Shown here one piece after another: positions 15,136 through 31,100 of a stretch of DNA of 64,000 nucleotides. The stretch covers positions 248,001 through 312,000 of the forward strand of contig JAQGDQ010000022.1 in NCBI GenBank assembly GCA_030141605.1, in the 5' to 3' direction. Positions within the stretch are counted from its first letter, which is position 1, and each line of letters begins with the position of its first letter. The translations under genes and the position numbers were made by a program. Source of the DNA: Tubiluchus corallicola (taxonomy: Eukaryota; Priapulida; Priapulimorpha; Priapulimorphida; Tubiluchidae). The notes under the pieces were generated by a model. The model was given only the letters and a program-made list of their open reading frames with translations. It was not told where the DNA came from and ran no database searches.

Positions 15136-16556
15136 TTACACGGCTTCCTTTATAATACATTGTATTCTTTCGCTGATAGATGCAAAGCTTGAGGTGGGAT
15201 CTCCTCCTCGGGAACTAAGAGTAGGCAGTTCAAACTAATACAGTCAAACCATTTTACAGCGCCTATTTTGGGACTGCAAAAGTGAAGTGCATTAATATAT
15301 ACACGTCTATGCAAATATAGATATTTTGTTTTGCTAAAAATTTCGACGTTAAACGAGGTTGGCATTATAAAGGAGGCGTTATAACGATGTTTGGCTGTAC
15401 GTGTTCATAGAACTAGTGCATTGCTGAATTGCTTTCTTTATGAAGTTGGGCCTAAAAAACCAAACAGACAAGCTAAGCTAAAAACAGACCGTTATTTAAA
15501 GCGGAGTATGACCGATTTATAAATAATTTTTATAATGTGGCAAACAGAACTGCAATTCACTGCATTTCACTTTAACTTTTTTTAATTTAAACTTCGCTCA
15601 CATCACGCTGGATGCCATTCTGTCAAAAAGTACATTAAAAACTGTACATGAAATAAACAACATCTCTTGGAAATGCGTGCTTAACAAGTGGCTAACACGA
15701 AGAATTACAAATTTTGAAATTCGCCTTGTAGGCAAGCATGTAATAACGCAATAGTTGTAGTATATAATTAACATACGTTGGAGTTCTGAATAACTTGCAA
15801 TGAACTGTATGCTACATGGGTACGTTATCTATTAAGTTATCTATAACTGTCAAGCTTGCTCCCTCACACAGAACAAATGTGTGATGCTCTGCAATTTTGA
15901 AATTTTCTTCTGCGATTATGGTAGTTTGAGACTTCCCTTCGATCATTCGTCTGCAAAGTTCGGTAACCTCATTGTAAATCATTGGTATTCCGCGTGTCCC
16001 CGTGGTTTTATCATATCTTGTTTACAGTTATAAAATGCGACAAATTCACAGAACATATAATAAAGTAAAACAAGAGAACAGTATTAGAATCTAGCTTTAA
16101 AATCGTTGACTGTTTAATTTTTTAGGTCGTTGCGCATAGAAAACAAGTTCTGTTTGTCTCGTCTCATACGTATTTTAACAAATACGTATTTTTTCTGAGA
16201 TATTTTATGGCTGATATTTCTGCTATTTTTATTCTAATTAGTTCTGTGTCTCTGAAGTAGTCTCTCTCCTTCCCATTTGGGTGTCTTCAGGACTCGAGTA
16301 TCAGTTCCAACCCTGCTACATCTAATAGATTTAAGGAAAAATTTGAAAAGAAACATCTCTGCAAGACAAACCAGGCGTCTGCAAACGTATTTTTGAACCA
16401 AATGTGTTCCTGTAACTTCAAAACGAACAGGACATGCAAGTCTCGTTCTGAAATTTTGGGAGCGAATCTGATCTGTTCTTTTCAAAATCTAATCCTTAAA
16501 TAGCTTTAGACACTCTACTGCATATAACTGGATGGCAGCTATTGGCAGGCATATAC

Positions 16557-16622
16557 AGCCAGAACTCAAAACATGACAGGACCAGCTGAGCCAGAACTCA
16601 GAACACGGCAAGACGCAGCTTG
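16557..16622 (+). repeat. Two-copy ~33-bp tandem repeat
   Basis: The phrase AGCCAGAACTCA occurs twice about 33 bases apart, followed by similar sequence (AACATGACAGGACCAGCT and GAACACGGCAAGACGCAGCT). It is a minor degenerate tandem pair in the spacer. Confidence 0.6.
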
Positions 16623-17404
16623 GCCTTCATCTACATTCAAACGAACAGCAAACTTGCCAATTTACCTGCCGCTTTGCATGTTGTATAAGTGGGAAAATCA
16701 TTAAGAACAGGTCAAGGTCTTTAAAATAGCATTTTGCAAAAGATCGTCTCAGTGGCTATATATCTTTATTTATTTTGAATTAGTTTAATAAGTAAATTGC
16801 TGCCGTTGTTAATTTCATTGATGATCTAGTTTTGAAAAGCATGATTAGCCAACATAACAATTTTGCGCACGATTATTACCGAAATTTCTATGAGCTATAC
16901 ATATGTCATTATGTACATATTTGGACACAAAAATTGCTGTTTTATAAATCTTGAACTTGACAAAGATAAATTCCTTAACTGTTCTCCGGTTAGAGACTGG
17001 TAACAGCTGTCGATACATTTATAATGAAGCATGTGTCTACTGTAAAAGTTGGTGTAGACTATAGGCCTAATTGTCAGTAAGCCTTCACATTTTTAACCGA
17101 TCAAGTCCTTATGATCCAACTCCTGTTACTTTTCGCCCGAAGAAAACATAAATAAAAATTATATAGTTGCCTTATGAATGACAACGTCTCTGTGTAAACT
17201 TTGTTATGTTCTTAAAAAGTCGTGAATTGAGAAGGCTGCTTGTCGCGCAAATAACGTAAAGAAGATAGTGGGACTCAGTTAATGCATGATAAAGCGTCGG
17301 TAATTTGCTTTCATAGAAAACATCTTTGGCAATTTTCTGTGCTGTGAAAATGCTATTATGATAATTTGTAATTAAGAATTCGACAAAAATTATTATTATC
17401 CGGT

Positions 17405-17894
<490 letters not shown>

Positions 17895-18784
17895 GGGGTA
17901 TGTGGTCAAATAAAGAAAAAATGTGTCCACTTTAGAACATTACAATCATAATTTTAACGCCTAGCTATAACATTGTAATACTTCATGCATATAGTTAAAT
18001 ACTTCACACTACTAGTATTTGTCATACTTTCACTAGAATTGGCATTTATGTATTTATCATATGTGGTCGCTTAAGTTGCAATGTTCTAAAACGTGCTTTT
18101 CACTTTGGCAAAATCCTATTCTCCGGTGAAATTCGCGTCCACTGTCCTGTCCAGATACGGGGTTTGTGTGACGATAATCTCAATCTGATAAATGCACCCT
18201 GTATGCTTCAAGAACGAACTCCTATTGCTGTATATACTATGAACAGACTGTTTAACTTTAAACTTTAAACATGATAAACTTTCTCCAGTTAAATTTATGT
18301 AGAAACCACTAGTTGAACTATTCTGCTAATGAGAACTCCCATTATGCATTGTATCGCTCTACTGGCTAGTTGACATTCCTGGGGGCTCTTGGGTGAAACA
18401 TCTGCCGGCTAAGCCACTGAAAGTTTTTGTTACTTATGGATGACTTGCTTTTCACAAGAGGTCGTGTCATTCTCGTGTTTTGTTTGTTAGTGAGACCAAC
18501 TTCGTACACTTGTGCACACACGAGCTAAATAAATGATAACGCACCTTACCATTTTGTTGCAGAATTACGCTCATTCAAAAGGACCATTCTCCAAGAGCGG
18601 ACATTTTAAGAGCTGTGGTCAATGATGGTATCAGCTTATTACGCTGTACCCGGCAAGAACAGCAGGTTTTTTGTGTAATTATGTGAACAATTATCACAAA
18701 AATACAACTGATCAAGGAAGAATATGCCATTGTGACATTATTTTGAGGCTTTCTGGCACGGAACGTAAAAGAACTTCAGAAGTC

Positions 18785-21700
18785 ATGACGCAAACACAAG
18801 TGTCTTGTGAGGTACAGAAGATCAATGAGAGGTTGCAAAGACTGAGACAGTGCAAAGAAATTGGCGAGCAGTGGCGAGCTGTGGCCGATGAACATACCGG
18901 AAGAATAGTCTATGTTAAGTAAGTATATAAACTTGTTACCATAGCCGATCAGACGTCAAGATGTTTTTTAACTACTAAAGAAGGGGTTGTTTGAAAACAA
19001 TTATGGCACGTATCAGCCAGTTCCTTCTTCAATTGCCGTGCACGCACAGTTACAAACCAAGTGCTGTTTAAGTCAACATCAGCAGACCTTTATTAGACTG
19101 ATTATCATTCTTTTGTTCCTTTTTTATTCCACACTATTTTTGTAAACGGACATAAACTGTTTTGTTTTTCTTTCTTTTTGACGCCAAAAATTTTGCTCAG
19201 TAAAGCATTTTTCATACACATTCTAAGCCTGGGAAAAAAATTTCCTGAGCTAAATGTAAACTACACAACTTTTTCGGAAGTTAGTTAAAACATAAGAATT
19301 TTATTTCAAAAATGGTGCAAACTGACATTTATACAACTAACAGTTGCCTGGCTGGCTTTCCATGATGACCATAATAGTTGTACTGTCTTATGTGAGGGAA
19401 TCAGGTAAAATAAACTATATCGGGTATAGAATTAAGCTTTAGTGTTTTGCTTTACTTGCAAACAATCTTAAAAGAGCGTTAATACAGTTCCTCTCAGCCA
19501 TTAAAAGAAATAGGTCAAAGTTTAAGTCGAACGCTGATAGGATTAATTGCTTCTACAAATATTGGTAAAGTGCTTCGTCTCAATGCTCTTAGCAAACCTG
19601 ATCTTGTGAATTGCGAATACGGTATTAATTCGTAAAGTTTGGTATCAATTAATCGATTATTAGATATTTGTTTTCACCAATAGAATTAGGAACTCCCCAT
19701 CGTGCAGTTGCAATTGTTATAAAGGCCCTTCCTTTCATTTTCTATTTGTTTTATATCATTTTCCCAGTTTATTTATTTGGGTCACTCAGTACGCTCAGGT
19801 TAGAACCTCGATTTATCCCAAGTTTGTTGAAAAGTAAAATAGACAACGCTATTGAGGAAATAAAAGAATAGTCAGAAAGACAGGCAGTGGCTAACTGGCA
19901 AATAAATTGGCTGCATGGGTAACATAGAGCGATATGATATATATATGGTCTAGCAGACAGGCGGGTAGAAAAAAGCATGTGACACAGCGAAAACAAATTT
20001 CACACCGCCTTGACACGGGCGGGCAAGAAAGAAAGAGAGAAGGGAGGAGTGAGAGAAGAACACAAACAAAGAAACAAAAAGAGGAAGAGAGAGTCGGAAA
20101 AAGACAGAGAGGTAACTGGATGGAGGGAAGAAATAACACCCAAAGGCAACGAAGGGCGTTAATACTAAAACACAGAATGACCAATAAAATTAACCCTGTT
20201 ACCCAGCCATGAAATTGTTATTACCAAATCGGGATTTCTGAGTTTAACATTCTGTAACAATTGGTCATTTAACTGTTTACACAATGTGTCATGCATCCAA
20301 CTATTTTCCAAGTTTCAGGTCTCCAGAACTGGTTCTCTCTCCAGAGACTAAATACACGAGTGATTACACTGTCTTGTTTTGTTGCGAATTGTCGCGAAAA
20401 AATTGTTGAAAGCGTCCGGCTCGAAGGCAAACGCGGCGGTCCGCCCATCCGTGAAATTTTCGTGGCAAATTCATGCGATTGATGCATAACATTGGGAGCA
20501 CTGAATTATTGCCGGCATATGTGACCGAACCAATAAGCGCCCTTGCAAACCTGCTCAAAATTGTGTTCTTCCAGCAAATAAACTGGCTGTCCTGTAAAGA
20601 AATCATGTAATGTGAAGTATCTTCGTGAATACAACAGACTTTTTTGTCACTCACATCGTCTGCCACAGTGTTACGCTAGACTTGCTAAGTTCTTTTCCTT
20701 TTTCAAGAGGTTTTCTTTTGTGAAGTTAGTTTGAGACTTGTTTCAGACCCGTAATTGTATTGACATAAATCTTCTGGTTATGCTCTTGTAAGTATGTTCA
20801 AGATTTGAGTAATCTAGTCTGTTAGAGCCTTTGAGGTGTTTCACCCTTCTACTGTGTCAACTTAGACTCAAGATGAGTGAAAAAAACTGTAGGGAAAAAA
20901 TCAGTCTGGTTACTGAAGGGTAACTGTAAGCTTAAAAGGCGAAAATATATTTCTAGTGTTAATTTGAAAATTATGTATGAATGGTCAGTGTCTCATCTAT
21001 ACGGATAATTATTGCTAATGAGTTGGGTTGCTGTCTCGCCCGCTACCATTCAGTACACTGGTATGAGTGCTGGATCTCTGGCGTGAAATGTGCGGAACTC
21101 TATAAAGAAATTAATAAGTATTACATGTAATTATTGGATGCCATTGTGACCTTTACCAAACATCCGTAGTGAATCAAAAACAATGTCACTCCATCCACTG
21201 TAATTTTCTATTTTAGTACAGCTCCATTGTTTGAAGTTTCTCATTTAATTAGACTCACTCAACTGTAGCATACCTTATTGCAGAAAACTAACTACCTGTC
21301 ACACGTTAATTAATTTGTACCAACACAGATATGGCCATTCTTCTTCTTCTAGGTAGTTGTATGTTTGGTTTTAACTAGCAACGTGCCTAATTATTATCTA
21401 CGTACTTCCTTGGTGATTGGTGTCAGCAAGCTAATGACCACAAATTCTGACCCATTTTACTGTTTCAGCCTGTCACATTAGTTATAGTAAACCGCTTAAA
21501 AAAAGCAAAGGCAGCCATTAGCACAAACGCCGCTTTGCCAAAAAACTGTAGGGTCGTTGACGTTGACGACGATGCGTTCGAGTAGTTGTTTTAAGCATTT
21601 TATTGTTCTACCTTGCATGTAATGGCGCAAATTGCTTGATGGCGGACTCAAACTTGAGATACACGCTAAGCATTTAAACAGCAATTTTGTTCGTTTCATC

Positions 21701-21998
21701 TCTTGTTCTTTTGTAAATTATTTTGTGAATGCGTGTCTGTAAAATGCGACTGTTTTGAGTTTAATGATTTGATGGAGAGCTTGTGCTAATTTTGAAAACA
21801 TGCAGCATTCAAAGTGAGTACTAGTAGGCAGCATATAGATGACATGTCCACTGCTGTTGACACCATTTTGCGTATCTTTAGCTAATAAACGTGTTGCTAT
21901 AAAATTGTTAAAAGATAATAATAAATTATTTCTGTGTTTATGGTCGCGAAAAAGGGTTTTCAATAATATAAATACTGCTTCTGTCTTGTACAAGCTTC

Positions 21999-22076
<78 letters not shown>

Positions 22077-22124
22077 GATCAGTATTACACAATTACACAC
22101 ACACACATATATATGTGTGTTCTG

Positions 22125-22169
<45 letters not shown>

Positions 22170-25100
22170 ATATTGATGAATGATGAACTTAATGGTCTGA
22201 TATTAGATTCAAATCTATTATTCGAAGTCGCATGATTTGCAACTGGATAAAGTTGGGCTAGAAGAATCTCGTAATATCCGAGTGAAACTTCACACGTAAA
22301 CAAAAATCTAAAAAAATTCGATAAGTCGTACAAGTCTAAGTGCTTTTACTTTTACCGACTAATAACACTGACTAGACTGCAATGGTCCCTGATTGCAATA
22401 GTACTTAAAGAAAGTAAATTGAGTTTAAGAAAGGTCGCGCATGCATAATCAGTTCCTTTCATGAAGCAAGCCTTTGCTTTAAAATCTGGCGTATTTTTCA
22501 GCAAGAAATAATAGGCTGCTCGTGTCAATAAAAACTACACAAGGCCAACAAAATTTACATTTCAATTATAGCGTGACTTTTCTTAAAAAAAGAAAGAGAG
22601 CAAGATATAGCCTCGCAACAATAGCGAGTTATAGTATAACCTAGACCAACAGGAACAATGTCATGGTAGATTTTCGTGTCCCAGTAAGACGGTTTAATAT
22701 TTCAAAAACCGGATGTGGCAATATGCGAAATCTTTGACTACTCAAATACAGGAACTGGGTGAAATAAGTTACTGATCATGACGGTCCAGCTGTAGCATTT
22801 AATTCTTTAGTTAATCCTACTCACTGTCTTTACACTCTTTCCGTTAGATTCTTTAACATGCGGAAGTAAATTTTTCAATATCATAACATTCAGACTTTGC
22901 CGCACTGCTAGGCTGTATACAATACACGTTTTGATAGAAAATTATAGGCTACTGTAACAGTTGCTTTACTGGCATGGCTTGCCATAAAATGCGATAATCT
23001 TCCTAGAGTGCATAGCACAGAGTTTATAATGCACAATTATAATACCGATTTTTCTCTTCAAAAGAAACTAGGTATACTGGGTCCTACATAAGCTAATATA
23101 TTTTGTAGTCTAATAGCTGTGCCATCAGGCTATCAAGTTTTTGTTATTTTCTGTACGTAGTATCCTAGAGCATGTAATGCAGTCTAAATTCTAATTTCAT
23201 GCTTCTATATGAAACAGTGAAACGTTGAAATCCGTTTGAAATAGAGGAAGTTTCAGAATTTGCCTTTACTGTAGTCAACTTAGTCCGTGCTATAGTCAAC
23301 ATCGTTTTGAGCTGTTCTGTCTTAGTTTTCCTGTTTTTTCACATTTTCCTGTTTTGTTTTAGAACGCATGAGTGTTCTGTATGGCATCTAAACGTCTTAA
23401 TATACCAAAAATTGCAGGATTATGCAGCATTATAATAGATAGCATCACCAAAAGTGTTTTCAAGGTAGAAGACATTTTATTTCACTTGAATTTAACGATG
23501 ATTTTGTCATTAAAGGAATGTCACGGTCCAAAAAGAACTAGTATAACTAGCTGCATAGCCATTGAAAGAAATTATCGATAATCTTCAATCTACATATAGC
23601 AGCAAGCAATTTCTTTCTTGAATATAAGACTTTCAAAAGCTTTACAATTACACATGTGCCGACTTTCCCATACGCATTCAGGTCTTAGATCTAGAAATGA
23701 ACAATTCAGTATTATATGCATGCCTGCAGCTTGCACAACCATACGTTGACATTTTAAGAATATGTCACAACAAGTGTTTTAATGCACCACTGGCGCATTT
23801 ACTCGGGAAAATTTGGGATTCATACAAAAATAGTTGCTAAAATAAGTGCCCTCTTTCTCGCTGTTTTTTTTAAGTTATATCGTTTGTTAGCCCAGTTCCA
23901 AACAAAACAGATTATAGCTGCTCTTTGAAAAACTGGAATTGAATAATTATATATTTATTAACGTTAATTAAAATCGCTTATATAGTTTGCACTTTTATCG
24001 ATGTTCCACGATAATCATCTTTCCTAAGTTTTGGCCTTCCACATTGATTCTTGCCACTTTTCCAGTTACGTTTTACGTGTTGTGCCCGCTGTGCAACTAA
24101 CTCAAAATTTATGGCAAAAAGGTGAACCACGATCTTCATCTACCTAAACCCATAGACAACTTGTGGAAAATTACAAATTTCCAATCACGAAATCAAATAT
24201 GGCTTTGACAAAGAAATAAAAATATCCCACAGCGGTCTCTGTAAGCAAGCTATTAAATTTAGAATTTATTACCTATGTGACCAGATGACGCAAAACCTCA
24301 CGGTGGCGCTGTTATTGAACAGGTGCAAAATCAACTAGTGACTTTGCAATTTTAATGCGATTATATGACTGTAACCCACGACGCTACTGGCTTGACCTGA
24401 ATACCATCACACAAAACTGTGCCCATTAGTTTACATTTAGTAAAAGCATCAGTGCTTGTTCCATGTTTTCCGAGTCTGAAAATGTTCGCAAAACAACCCC
24501 CTAAGGTGATTTTACATTCCTTTTTCCATCACAAACACTCCTTTCCTAACTTTCGCTCTCATGATTGTACACTAAGCAAACATGTCGGCTAAGTTTACCT
24601 ATTTCACCAGGTTAAGTGTTCAAGGTATTAAATTGCAAACCCGCATCAATTCTGTCCAGGATGACAAACGAGGAAAGGGAAATTTCAAGTGCTTGAAACT
24701 GGTTTTACATGGTTGTTGTTTAATCATAAATCCAGACAGTACAACTAAAACTTGTGTACTTGCGCGCCCGGGGCATTTGTGGGAAAAATATAATCAACAA
24801 AGCATGTAAATGCATTTTGTTATCGTCTGCAAATAAACCACACGGAACGACTTTAATTGATAAGCTACTGTAAAGTATCACATATATAATGGACCCTTTT
24901 GGGCGTTAGCTTTTTATGTTTTTTTCTTGTATACATGTAATTTTGGTTTAACGTGTAATTGTACAAATATTTCTTCACTTGAGTGTAAGCTGATATAACA
25001 ACAAGTTGTTGGCTGACCATAGTAACAATTAAACTGAACTTCGCTTTTAACACTGCAGTGAAAATTTAGCTATAAAAGTGAGAAATGCGTTTTTTTAAAT

Positions 25101-28100
25101 TTTTCTGACATTTTATGTAAAAAAACTGCAATTTTATTGATAATTTCACATTTTATAATTTAATCTTTTTTACTATCAACAAGCGCTCAATGGCCAGTCC
25201 TGAAAAGTGGTGTTAAATTTTATGATTTGTAATAAGCTAAATTGAGAAATAAATATCTAAGTATAGCTATGTAGGTATGTTAATATTAGCACAATAGCCA
25301 TAAAAATATTTTCAAAGTTTTAATTCCACATTTTACATAGACCCGAACCAAGATATTACCTACCTGATCCCAGCACTAAACGACTTAATTTGTAAATTAA
25401 TATGCGAGGTATAGCGTTCTGATGACCCGTAATTTAACCCATATATAAACTTCTGACAGTGTTATAAGAAAGGCTGTAGACTTTTACTGTCACAAAGATT
25501 TAGCTTGTAAGCTTACGATCAATCTATTTGCATTCTGGTGCTCAAACTGCAAAAACATGCGGACATGTTGTAAATGTTATGGAACCGCTCGATTCTCATA
25601 TTAGGTTGTTACAAGGTGATCTCTCATTAAAATGCTAACTTCGTATGATAGTTAAGATATGATATATGTTATGCGCCGTTTTAACCTCGGTGATTTTCGA
25701 ATGTAGGCGAAATGTTTATCGATATTTCGCCTTTGATAAATCTTACCGTGTAAATCTGTAGATCAAAATTATAGCTAAAATTATTACGTTTTGTTTATAT
25801 CTCTATTACTATAAATGGAATTTACTTTAATATTTGTGTCTTACAGTTCACGAAAACAATTTGACTGCTTTATTTCAAAGACAGAATCTATAGTGTTTCC
25901 TTTTTGAAAAAATGAGTTAAAAATTGACAAATTAGCTTTTAGCTTTGACAGTGAAGTTCTGTGATGCAAAACAGCTGGATTATTTGAAAAAATTAAATTG
26001 CTTGTGTTATATGGCTTTGTATAATATGAGGGGATTGTGTGTATAAAGGCAGACTTCTTACGATATGAGAGCATTCCAGTTTAATGTAAGATTTAAAAAA
26101 TTATAAAGTTTCAATTTTTCTGTATTTTTTTTCTGTAAACTGCAAAGACACGCTACATAAAGGTAGACAGGAGTTCTGCTAGACACTCATATTACTACCA
26201 GTAAATGGTTATTTTGCCCTTTACTGATGTTGTAGTTTTGTTATTGTAGCAAATCTGTCGAATCTAAAGTGCCAAAGTCGGGGCAACTTACTAGTTATAC
26301 TAGGCTTTGAATTTGCAATGCAACATTCAACTACCGGACCTGTTTAATGTACACAGTTATGGTGGGACCAGAATCTAGCTCATTATCAGGGTTAAGCCTC
26401 TAATATGAGACGCTGAACCAACAGATGTGTCGCAGTCACATTTGGATACGTGCGCATCCTCACTGAACAAATGATAGTATCAGTTTATCAAATTACTTTA
26501 ATCCGTGTAGAGCGGAATAATCACGTGTTTCCTATAAACAAAAATACGTTATTAACCTACTTCTAATGCGAAATACGAAAACAAAGAGACCAAAGTTGAA
26601 CGCAATATAAGAACCTGACAGCACTTACGCTATTCATGGTCAAACGATTATAGTAATTATATGTGTCTTAAAACATATAAGAAGGACATTATTGTTGTGC
26701 TCTATGAACTTGCCTAATTTTTGGTGATTATCTTGTGAACTTGATCATCAGGGCAATTATTCTGTTTTACAAGTTCAATGATTAAGCATAGCACTGCTAA
26801 AAAACAAGTACAATTATGCTGTCAAAATCGCCTCAAAATTAATTTGAGTTTGAAAATTCGGAATATTCGGGGGATTATTCAGTTTGATTTTTATAATTAT
26901 CTATTTTCGTATTATGTTATTTCGCAAGCCTGGCAATGAAATAAGAGGTTATACTAAGGTTTCTTAATAATTATATGTATAATCAGCATCAGAAAGCGAC
27001 ACGCCAACTGACTTTTGAATGATTCAAATTTTTCTCGGTTTTCTGATTCGGTAATTGTAATTAAGGGTGTGTGTACGCGCTTCTCTGTGTGCATAGCTAA
27101 TAGTTAAGTTCCCATTTTACAACTAAGGCGAATTAGTATAATCACCATTCACCGGGCGTGGAGAAAAAAAACATGGTTTAGCGCAATAACTTTAGATCAT
27201 TAATTTCTCAAGTTGAAAAGGTCAACTGAAGTACTTTACCGCTTGTCAGAGAGCGGCTTTAATGTCATTAGTAATTCTATCAATCAACCAATAATCCACT
27301 CTAGCGCAATATTATGTCAGGTAAACTAATCCTTCTCAGATAAAATATGGTTTTAGTGACACAACTGGACAAAGGCAAACTAGGTGATTGTTAATTTCGG
27401 TACAAAAAATGGAAATCGACTGGGTGACACAAAAAAGTCAGGCAAACGACTGAAACAAAGGTTAGGCCTTTTTTTGGCGACTAAAAAAGTTCAGCTAAGT
27501 AATCTTTTAAGCTAGAATAATTATTTTGACTACTGTAATATGTTTTTTACTTTAACTGATAAGCTATGTGTTGTACAGTAGTACTATCAGGAAAGACCTT
27601 TTGTGCGCTGCGCAGGTAAATGCCTATTTCTTCGTGGTACCCATGATTAATTAAGCAGGAAGACCCTGCTTGATCCATTATAATTTTTTTCAAATTTGCG
27701 TTTACAGTAGCGTCCTCAGTGCAAGCTACTAGCAGAATTAACGTGCTTAGTGACCAAAGTTAAGCTTGGGCAGACCTGAGTAGTAACTGAATGAGTGAGT
27801 GTACAATTTTTGTACAGTTTCACCCTGCCTCTACTTAGCTTAGATGAGTGAGGTTTTTTGCATCTAAATTGATTAAAACACCTCTGCGCATTATTAATCA
27901 GAGAAAATAACTAAAAGAAGTATGGTAAATAAAACGTTCAGATGCAATGTCTTAACAGTCACCAATCTATTTACTAACCAGACCTTGCATTGCTTAATTT
28001 TGCTCGTCAAACACATAACGGTCTGCTAATCCTGTCTCTCAGCTATTCCCCCACATGAGTTGCATTTAATTACGTAACACCCTCGCTTTTGTTCACCACT

Positions 28101-31100
28101 GTGAACCTATGACGTTTTTCGACTAAAAATTTTAAGTAAGACTTTAATGAGTGTGAGTTAAATTTGCCAGCCACATAAATTCGCCCAGTATGATATATGA
28201 TACATTGGCCTGCACGTGAGATGTCATATTTTGAATCTATAACTTTTAAATCAATCTAGTTAACTTAAAATTTATAACTTATTTGCGTAAATATTTATAT
28301 GAAAACAAATAAAGGAAATAGTTTAATAATGGAGTTATTGGTGCCATAATTTTAGCGCATGATTCGTTGTTCCATCATTTTGTGTACTTTTCTGAATTCG
28401 CTCGGTCCTCGTATCGAGAGCAAAAAGAAAACCGTGGGAAAACGCGGTATATAACAACTGCTCTTTATATGGGAATTATAAAGTTTATAGGAATGCTTGA
28501 TTTTGGGTAACAACCTTGAAATTTTGATGCAAATTTCTTCATGCATGAAGATTTTTAAGAGATATTACAATAAAGTTATGACAGTAACCCAGAATCGCTG
28601 CTTGATCTATTAAATATGAATGAACATTTATATCCAATTACATGTCCAAAATTATAAGATGAATTTCGTATTTTTCTTGGGTGGCTGTTTCTGGTGCAAA
28701 AAACGTGCGCTAAAGTTGCTCCGGTTAATTATGATAAGCTATGTAATGGGGCGTAGAGAATACCAGCATTTGTTTAATTCGTTCGTTCGTCGTGATAAAT
28801 AATATGAAAATCCAAAATTAAAGACGAAATTTATGAAATTCTTTTAAACTAAAAGTTATGTTGGATTTTGTCTTTTACTGTCTTTTGCCTTTCAATCACT
28901 CATTAATTTTAAAGTCTGCTGCAAATTCCATATCTCTGATTCGCAGAGTACTGCATTTTCTAACATTAAATAGTTGCTGTAACTTATTTGTAGTTTGGTT
29001 TCCCTCTCTTAGTTGTTGAGTAGTTAGATTGATCAACTCGTTGGTTTAATTAATTTATCACCGTACTTAAGTAGTACTATTAATTAAGTAGCATTGTTAC
29101 TCAGACTTACTCAAATGAGTACTCGCAGTGAATAGTCCAATTATTCAAATTATGTAGTTTATTAATTAGCTCCAAGTTAGTTTTGAGTAATTTAGGTACA
29201 ATCACGAAGTTATGTAGGACTCAGCTTGAGTAGTTCTGCCGCTCAAACGGATTTAAATGAAACTCGTTATGTGATAATTTGGTTACTCAAATTTGAGTTG
29301 TCCATTTCACACAAAATTAATTGTGCTAAGATTGAGTAATCTAGTTTGCCTGAGACTGAATAGTAACTGATTGGTTAGTCGCTCTCAGTAGCAGCTCAAA
29401 TTGGAGAAATTTCCAGCGTTTTATTATTCATTACATAGAATACATGGTTAGCAATTTATTTCCCTACACTAAACTCTAGTCAATTGCTAACTTGGGATAA
29501 TAACATGTTATTATTTAGTACTGGTTATACTTCCTCATATAGAGACGTGGTCATTACAATAATAATGAAGTATAAATAATAGTGTAGTCCTGCACAATAA
29601 TCTGTAGTCAGCACTGTTTTTACAGATTTTGGCCAATTCGTTATTTTGTACTAATTACAGTAATTAGAGCTCACTCCATGAAAGAATAATGTTTATTAAT
29701 GCTACTAATTTACCCTCACTGCTTATCCTCATTATCAAGAGCATTTGCGGCTATAGAAGAATCCATTTTTGTTTTACTTATTCTGATAACCGGTGTATTC
29801 AACAAGTGCCAACCTCTTGGAATGAGGGCTTGTATGTCGTGTGGGAATTGTAGTGTGGCGAGATTGAAATCTAGCTCATTGTCAACGAATAGTCCTGTGG
29901 AGACACTGCACTGGCAGAACCTTCTTAGCAACGTTCGGCTGCAACTAATATTGAACAATTATAAACGATTCCATTGAGTTAAGTAGTGCAAATTTTGATG
30001 CGTCAGAAACGTGATAATTTGCCACCGTTTTACAATAATGAGCCTGCAACTATAATTGTGTCTTGTGTGCCCGCATATTTTATAAAATTTAATAAAATGT
30101 AACGTGCCTTTATTTGTTACAAGATCCATTTGATTCAGGAGGTCACAGCTACAATTACCTTCAAATAGATGCTAATAGAGATTTATTACTAGGGAATCAC
30201 TAAATTGCCAAATTATCGAATGTATGACACGTACTGTTAAATCCAGTGGTTTAGTCGTTGTTAATGATTATTTAGTTTAAGCGATGTAATCTGTAACCAA
30301 AACAACCAATAATTGCACTTTAAGTGTGTAAAATTAATGCTGTAATAGACGTAATGATCTAATAACGCAGCTGACGTTTCCAATGGAATATGTTTTCAAC
30401 GAAAACATGGAATAAAGCACAACTTTTTTTTCTCTTTGTGCAATAGTGATACACTAAAACGTTTCCTCCGACCATGTGTGAATGTTACACTTCAGAATTG
30501 TACCCGGGAATCTATACAATGGGGAAAAATGTGTAGTAACCATAATCTACGAAAAAGCAAACATCAAATTAAATTATCCAATCACGCATGCAGATTTAAT
30601 AAAGCATTTATTATCCTACGAAATAACATTGAAAAACGTAAAACTTGTTATTGCTGAAACCCACATATGCACGAAAGATGCTTTTTAATATAGTATTAGT
30701 ATTATGAGCGTGTCATATTGCGCATAGTGCGTTTTCAAAACTAACAGCATCTGCGTCTGTGGCGTAATCGTTATGCTTGGTCATGATTAATCATACGGGT
30801 AATTAAAACAAATTTGTGTTTAGAATATTAATGTGTGTAGCTAGCGTTTGGGTATTTGTAAAAGTATAACTTCTCAGCTAGAAGTACCCCCTGGCAGTTC
30901 TTATCTACAATCATTTCTAAGTGTCTCACAAATACTAATACTTCATGATTCTAAACCTAATTTATTTCACGAGATAACGCAATTTTTGGCGCATCGTTTT
31001 TGATGCATATCATTAGGAGAATTTCGTTAATTTGCTCTGTGCGTTTTATTCTAACCCACTTCTGTCTGCCCTTGTTATTTAGTGATGGTAGTGAAGAATT

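Larger units (their letters stand above)
18919..31082 (+). other. 12-kb first intron of the FRMPD-like gene
   Basis: The intron runs from the GTAAGT after exon 1 to the TTATTTAG before exon 2. I found no nested coding gene. It holds a purine-rich tract (20026-20120), (AC)34 and (TA)n arrays (22003-22166) and a field of degenerate TTGAGTAA/TTACTCAA words (29020-29400, with echoes near 20800 and 27780). The remainder is AT-rich sequence without visible structure. A long first intron in a scaffold gene often carries enhancers, but none can be recognised here. Confidence 0.7.

Noticed and set aside
16234-16485. Reverse 83-codon frame; sequence feels more coding-like than its surroundings
   Set aside because: No recognisable protein in either orientation and no clear splice sites around it.
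20291-20487. GC- and CpG-richer pocket with open frames on both strands (TTGCGAATTGTCGCGAAAA region)
   Set aside because: It looks like a short repeat-type segment; no coding or promoter evidence.
29699-29977. Overlapping frames on both strands in the 12-kb intron
   Set aside because: Neither shows family motifs; mutual overlap suggests a locally stop-poor stretch, perhaps an old repeat.
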